Origin: Desulfuromusa sp.
Lineage (GTDB): Bacteria; Desulfobacterota; Desulfuromonadia; Desulfuromonadales; Geopsychrobacteraceae
Assembly: GCA_021647765.1 (NCBI GenBank)
Contig: JAKIUD010000033.1
Span: 1 to 34,653, forward strand
Direction of reading: 5' to 3'
DNA length: 34,653 nt
In this document: in pieces, positions 31,485 through 34,653 of the stretch
Layout of the letters: the number at the start of each line of letters is the position of its first letter
How positions within the stretch are numbered: the first letter of the stretch is position 1
Notes under the pieces: model-generated
Told to the model about the DNA's origin: nothing
The model's input: the letters and a program-made list of their open reading frames with translations, nothing else
Database searches by the model: none
Program-made: the position numbers and the translations under genes

Positions 31485-32708
31485 ATGGTACAAAGTTTAA
31501 ATAAAAACCAGCCAGAACTGCTGTTACCAGCTGGGGATATGCAAAAGCTGAAAACTGCGATCCGTTTTGGTGCTGATGCGGTTTATCTGGGTACTGCCGA
31601 TTTTGGACTGCGGGCACATGCGGGGAATTTGGATATTGAGCAGTTACAAATTGCCCGAAAATTGACGCGTGAGGCTGATGTTGCTCTCTATCTGACTCTC
31701 AATGCTTCGTTACGTCCTGATGAATTCCTCGCTTTGGAAACCCTGATCGAAGAACTGAAACCCCTTGATCTGGATGCCTATATTATTGCCGATCCCGGAG
31801 TTCTGGCAACCATCCGCAGGGTTGATCCGCAACGATCGGTTCATCTCTCGACCCAGAGTAACAGTTGTAATCCGCAGACCGCTGAATTTTGGCGCAGCTG
31901 TGGGGTCAGTCGCATTAATCTGGCTAGAGAATTAACTCTGGATGATATTTGTGGTTTTGCCGGTCAAACTGAAGTCGAGCTGGAATGTTTTGTTCATGGT
32001 GCCATGTGTGTTGCCCATTCGGGGCGTTGCTTGCTCTCAACGGCACTGATTGGGCGCAGTGCCAATCGTGGTGACTGTGCCCAACCTTGTCGGTGGAATT
32101 ATGCATTAGTCGAGGAGACCCGGCCGGGAGAAAGTTTTGCTATCGAGGAAGATTATCGTGGCACTTATATTATGAATAGCCGCGATCTCTGTCTGGTTGA
32201 TCAATTGCCACAACTGATTTCTGCAGGTATTGACAGCTTCAAGGTTGAGGGGCGGATGAAGAGCCTCTACTATCTGGCGACAGTGGCGCGTGTTTACCGT
32301 GATGCCATTGATCGACTCACTGTCGATCCTACCGATATGGATCCTCTCTGGCGGGAGGAGCTGGAGAAGGTCAGTCATCGCCCCTACGATACCGGGTTTT
32401 TGTTTGGGCACGAGGATGCCAAAATTCATGCTGCAGACACTCACTATATCCGCACCCATGATTTTGTCGGTTTTGTACGGCGCGATGATAATGGACTCTG
32501 GGTCGAAGGGCGTAACCGATTTCTCCTTGGGGATGAGATTGAACTGATCGCCCCGAATATGTGCCAACAAAAAATTAAGGTTGATGAAATTAAAAACTTT
32601 GCCGGGGATCTACTTCCTGCAGGACAGCCAAATTCTCAGCTGCGATTGCAGTTACCAGATTGGGCTGAAGAAGGTGATCTGTTGCGGCTGGAACGGGTGG
32701 CAAAATAG
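31485..32708 (+). CDS. trhP: U32-family tRNA hydroxylation protein
   Basis: The 407-residue product has the U32 family start PELLLPAGDMQKLKTAIRFGADAVYLG. The Cys-rich signature ECFVHGAMCVAHSGRCLLS lies near residues 168-186, with further cysteines in GDCAQPCRW, and FKVEGRMKSLYYLATVARVYRDAID follows. In E. coli, TrhP (YegQ) makes 5-hydroxyuridine at U34 of tRNA using prephenate-dependent chemistry with an iron-sulfur cluster; the cysteines fit cluster binding. Older annotation calls this a collagenase-like peptidase, which is not well supported for this branch. The gene overlaps nothing upstream, and the M48 protease gene starts right after its stop. Confidence 0.92.
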   Translation: MVQSLNKNQPELLLPAGDMQKLKTAIRFGADAVYLGTADFGLRAHAGNLDIEQLQIARKLTREADVALYLTLNASLRPDEFLALETLIEELKPLDLDAYIIADPGVLATIRRVDPQRSVHLSTQSNSCNPQTAEFWRSCGVSRINLARELTLDDICGFAGQTEVELECFVHGAMCVAHSGRCLLSTALIGRSANRGDCAQPCRWNYALVEETRPGESFAIEEDYRGTYIMNSRDLCLVDQLPQLISAGIDSFKVEGRMKSLYYLATVARVYRDAIDRLTVDPTDMDPLWREELEKVSHRPYDTGFLFGHEDAKIHAADTHYIRTHDFVGFVRRDDNGLWVEGRNRFLLGDEIELIAPNMCQQKIKVDEIKNFAGDLLPAGQPNSQLRLQLPDWAEEGDLLRLERVAK

Positions 32709-33968
32709 ATGAAACTGCTGCTGTTACTCCTCTATCTTCTGGTAACCATCATCCGTTTTGGCCTGGATTGGCTCAATCTTCGCCATCGGGAACATGAACG
32801 AAAGCCACTGCCGAAAGTATTTGCCGGGCAGATTGATGAAGAACGGCTCGATCATAGTGACGCCTATGCTCTGGCAGGCGATCGGGTTGGTTTTGTCGAA
32901 GATCTTGTCGGGGTTGTTTTGACTCTCCTGTTCTTGTTTGGCGGAATTCTTCCTTGGTATGACCAGTGGGTGGGTCGTCTCAGCGATCAGTTTGTCGTCA
33001 ATGGCTTACTGTTTTTTGGACTTTTGGCATTGGTTCAAATGGTGGTCGGGCTGCCCTTTTCTCTCTATAAAAATTTTGTTTTGGAGGCACGCTTCGGTTT
33101 TAACCGGATGAGTTTTAAGCTCTGGTGTACCGATCTGCTGAAATCACTCCTGATTGGTACCATCCTGTTTTGCCTGTTGGTTGGTGGTGCTCTCTGGCTG
33201 ATTCAGTGGAGTCCGCAACACTGGTGGATCTGGGTCTGGAGTTTCTGGGCAACAATCTCGCTGTTTCTCCTCTATTTGTCACCCTACTTGATTGAACCGC
33301 TATTTTTTAAGTTTACTCCGCTGGCAAAGGCCGACTTAGAGCAAGATGTCCGGGCTTTACTCGAAAAAGCGGGAGCCCATGCCGGAAAAGTTCTTCAGGT
33401 TGACGCTTCCCGCCGCAGTGGTCACAGTAACGCTTATTTCACCGGGATCGGCAAGGTGAAGCGGGTTGTTCTGTTTGATACTCTGATTGAACAACTGGAC
33501 AACAAAGAACTGCTGGCAGTTCTGGCGCATGAATTAGGTCACTGGCGTTGTGGTCACCTGCGCCAACAGTTGATCAAAAGTCAGATCGTGGCTCTGTTCA
33601 GTTGCTGGTTGGCATTTACGCTGTTGAACCATCAGATCCTCCCAGGTTGGTTGGGTTTGGAGCAGCTTTCTTTTGCGGGGCAGGTGGTTGTTCTGGGTTG
33701 GGTTGCTGCGTTGGTCGGTTTTTTCTGGACGCCACTCAGCAGTTGCTGGTCACGCCGTCATGAACGTCAGGCCGATCAATTTGCTATCGATATGGTGGGT
33801 AGTGGTGAGCATCTTGCTTCCGGGCTGGTGAAGATGGCGCGGGAAAATCTGAGTCATCTGTTTCCCCATCCGTGGTACGCGTTTTTCTATTTTTCTCATC
33901 CACCCTTGGTCGAACGGGTTTTATGGCTGGGACAAAGAAAACCTAAGCGGAAAGTTTCTCCAAGTTGA
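32709..33968 (+). CDS. M48-family membrane metalloprotease (Ste24/CAAX protease-like)
   Basis: The 419-residue product has about six to seven hydrophobic segments. A Peptidase_M48_N-like region includes LYKNFVLEARFGFNRMSFKLW. The zinc site HELGH is at residues 274-278 within VLAHELGHWRCGHL, and the later RRHERQADQFAI segment supplies the third ligand. It is closest to eukaryotic Ste24 CAAX proteases in layout, although bacteria lack prenylated CAAX proteins. A role in membrane protein quality control is likely. It begins immediately after the trhP stop (TAG then ATG), and its last 26 bases overlap the end of the convergent DUF2835 gene. Confidence 0.95.
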   Translation: MKLLLLLLYLLVTIIRFGLDWLNLRHREHERKPLPKVFAGQIDEERLDHSDAYALAGDRVGFVEDLVGVVLTLLFLFGGILPWYDQWVGRLSDQFVVNGLLFFGLLALVQMVVGLPFSLYKNFVLEARFGFNRMSFKLWCTDLLKSLLIGTILFCLLVGGALWLIQWSPQHWWIWVWSFWATISLFLLYLSPYLIEPLFFKFTPLAKADLEQDVRALLEKAGAHAGKVLQVDASRRSGHSNAYFTGIGKVKRVVLFDTLIEQLDNKELLAVLAHELGHWRCGHLRQQLIKSQIVALFSCWLAFTLLNHQILPGWLGLEQLSFAGQVVVLGWVAALVGFFWTPLSSCWSRRHERQADQFAIDMVGSGEHLASGLVKMARENLSHLFPHPWYAFFYFSHPPLVERVLWLGQRKPKRKVSPS

Positions 33969-34167
33969 TAAAGTGGTTGTCCTCGCCAATCGTCAAGCAG
34001 AATCGACCGTGAATGCCACTGTGGGTCAGGAATGGACGGATTCTGATCGCTGGAAACTGGATTTTCTGACTATTTTCAGCGATCACCTGAACTGCACTGG
34101 CGGTTCCTTGATAATATTGCAGGTATTGTTGTTGGCTGATTTGTAAGCGGAAGTAGATTTTCTGCAT
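33943..34167 (-). CDS. DUF2835 family small protein
   Basis: The 74-residue product reads like DUF2835. A beta strand MQKIYFRLQIS is followed by QYLQYYQGTASAVQV, a strand KIQFPAIRIRPFLTHSGIHGRF and CLTIGEDNHFINLEKL. Function is unknown in the family. It has an AGGAAAA ribosome-site-like stretch before the ATG. Its 3' end overlaps the 3' end of the M48 gene on the opposite strand by 26 bases, a tight convergent arrangement without room for a separate terminator. Confidence 0.85.
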   Translation of the reverse strand: MQKIYFRLQISQQQYLQYYQGTASAVQVIAENSQKIQFPAIRIRPFLTHSGIHGRFCLTIGEDNHFINLEKLSA

Positions 34168-34175
34168 AGATTTTC

Positions 34176-34193
34176 CTAATTAGCCCTAATTAG
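34176..34193. repeat. Two CTAATTAG palindromes one helical turn apart
   Basis: CTAATTAG occurs at 34176-34183 and again at 34186-34193, a 10-base period, in the 80-base gap between divergent small genes. Each copy is palindromic, so a protein could bind both on the same face of the DNA. It may regulate one or both neighbours. The nearer copy abuts the DUF2835 ribosome site. Confidence 0.5.
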
Positions 34194-34247
34194 ATAGATT
34201 TTTAACCACCAGCGTAATCAATCAAAAGTTACAGGAGATCGTCAAGC

Positions 34248-34427
34248 ATGTTGATCTTCAAAGTTGTCGAAACCAGTCAGGTCGATGACCTGAGTCTGGA
34301 GAAAATTTTTAATACCTGGACTGCCGAAGGATGGCAATTGGAACATGTCCATTTCGCCATGCGCGAAGCCAGTCGTCGTCCGGGGATGGCGTTTGTCACC
34401 TTCAGTCGTGAGGACGAAGAAGAGTAA
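34248..34427 (+). CDS. DUF4177-like small protein
   Basis: The 59-residue product begins MLIFKVVETSQVDDLSLEK and has the EGWQLEHVHFAM and GMAFVTFSRE segments typical of DUF4177, a beta-alpha-beta mini-fold in which the helix ends at the WEL/WQL phrase. An AGGAG ribosome site at 34232-34236 supports the ATG. Function is unknown. It ends in a run of acidic residues (EDEEE). It is divergent from the DUF2835 gene. Confidence 0.8.
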   Translation: MLIFKVVETSQVDDLSLEKIFNTWTAEGWQLEHVHFAMREASRRPGMAFVTFSREDEEE

Positions 34428-34579
34428 AAACGCTCGCACTGTTTATCCAGAGGTTCCTATTGTTGACAGAGAGCATGGCGATGATGTTGCTGGGCTCTTT
34501 CTGGAGTCAGCCAGAGTATAATAATTACTACCGCATAATACAATAAAGTGGCTGCGGGCTGCCCCAAGTCTCTCAATAG

Positions 34580-34653
34580 CTACATGTCCTGCAACAAATA
34601 GCCAATAAATTGGGTTTTATATTCCGGGTGCTTAGCAATCAGTTTTGTTGCTA
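34580..34653 (-). CDS. Possible C-terminal end of a minus-strand gene (partial)
   Basis: A frame open from the window edge reads ATKLIAKHPEYKTQFIGYLL and ends QDM at a TAG (34582-34580). The composition is protein-like, with no rare-codon bias visible, but only 23 residues are available and I recognise no family. The 34428-34579 stretch beyond it holds no gene that I can see. Confidence 0.35.
   Translation of the reverse strand, partial: ATKLIAKHPEYKTQFIGYLLQDM

Noticed and set aside
1..34653. CRISPR array, tRNA or rRNA genes
   Set aside because: No regularly spaced repeats with unique spacers, and no cloverleaf-like or rRNA-like segments were seen on reading.

Overview
The window reads as a chromosomal segment of a Gram-negative bacterium, most likely a deltaproteobacterium of the Desulfuromonas/Pelobacter/Geobacter type (order Desulfuromonadales). 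This is an inference from gene content and order: a tilS-ftsH-folP-cdaA-cdaR-glmM-pdxJ-acpS-nnr-CBS-tsaE run, citramalate synthase (cimA), a periplasmic LysM/CpoB-like pair, a sigma-54-like promoter and c-di-AMP synthesis. Base composition is moderate, and GTG and TTG starts are frequent.

Layout. (1) Positions 1-754 hold the 3' end of a group II intron abutting a decayed fic gene, which has lost its N-terminus and carries an internal deletion with a frameshift. (2) Positions 833-11883 are a tightly packed plus-strand housekeeping run: tRNA-Ile lysidine synthase, FtsH protease, dihydropteroate synthase, diadenylate cyclase with its YbbR-type regulator and phosphoglucosamine mutase, PdxJ, AcpS, NAD(P)HX repair, a CBS-pair protein and TsaE. 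A roughly 127-bp imperfect hairpin element sits between folP and cdaA. (3) Positions 11884-15950 are an accessory insert between tsaE and cimA: a hipBA module and a phd/vapC module, each with its own sigma-70-like promoter and palindromic operator candidate, then repeat/hairpin debris, an exported protein of unknown function, and non-coding sequence. (4) cimA (16034-17602) has its own promoter and a strong terminator. It is followed by a 400-bp intergenic stretch with a terminator-like hairpin, a sigma-54-like promoter and a 48-residue zinc-ribbon protein. (5) Positions 18381-31328 are minus strand: epmA-efp (translation elongation factor P and its lysylating enzyme), a MOP-family flippase, gph, yggS, maf, trmFO, topA, smg/DUF494, dprA, a LysM protein, a CpoB-like lipoprotein and a methyltransferase. 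(6) Positions 31485-34653 hold plus-strand trhP (U32) and an M48 membrane protease, a convergent DUF2835 gene, a DUF4177-like small protein, and the C-terminal end of an unidentified minus-strand frame at the window edge.

How the genes fit together. CdaA, CdaR and GlmM form the conserved c-di-AMP/cell-wall precursor module. EpmA with EF-P is a self-contained modification pair, except that the aminomutase EpmB is not visible here. TilS, TsaE, TrmFO and TrhP are four separate tRNA-modification functions. TopA, Smg and DprA form a DNA topology/uptake neighbourhood. The tsaE-cimA gap is the clearest site of gene gain. I found no tRNA or rRNA gene, no CRISPR array and no complete transposon. I did not find a clearly new multi-gene system. 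The best leads are the paired toxin-antitoxin insert with its unknown exported protein, the sigma-54-like zinc-ribbon locus with its possible small RNA, and the intron-fic junction.
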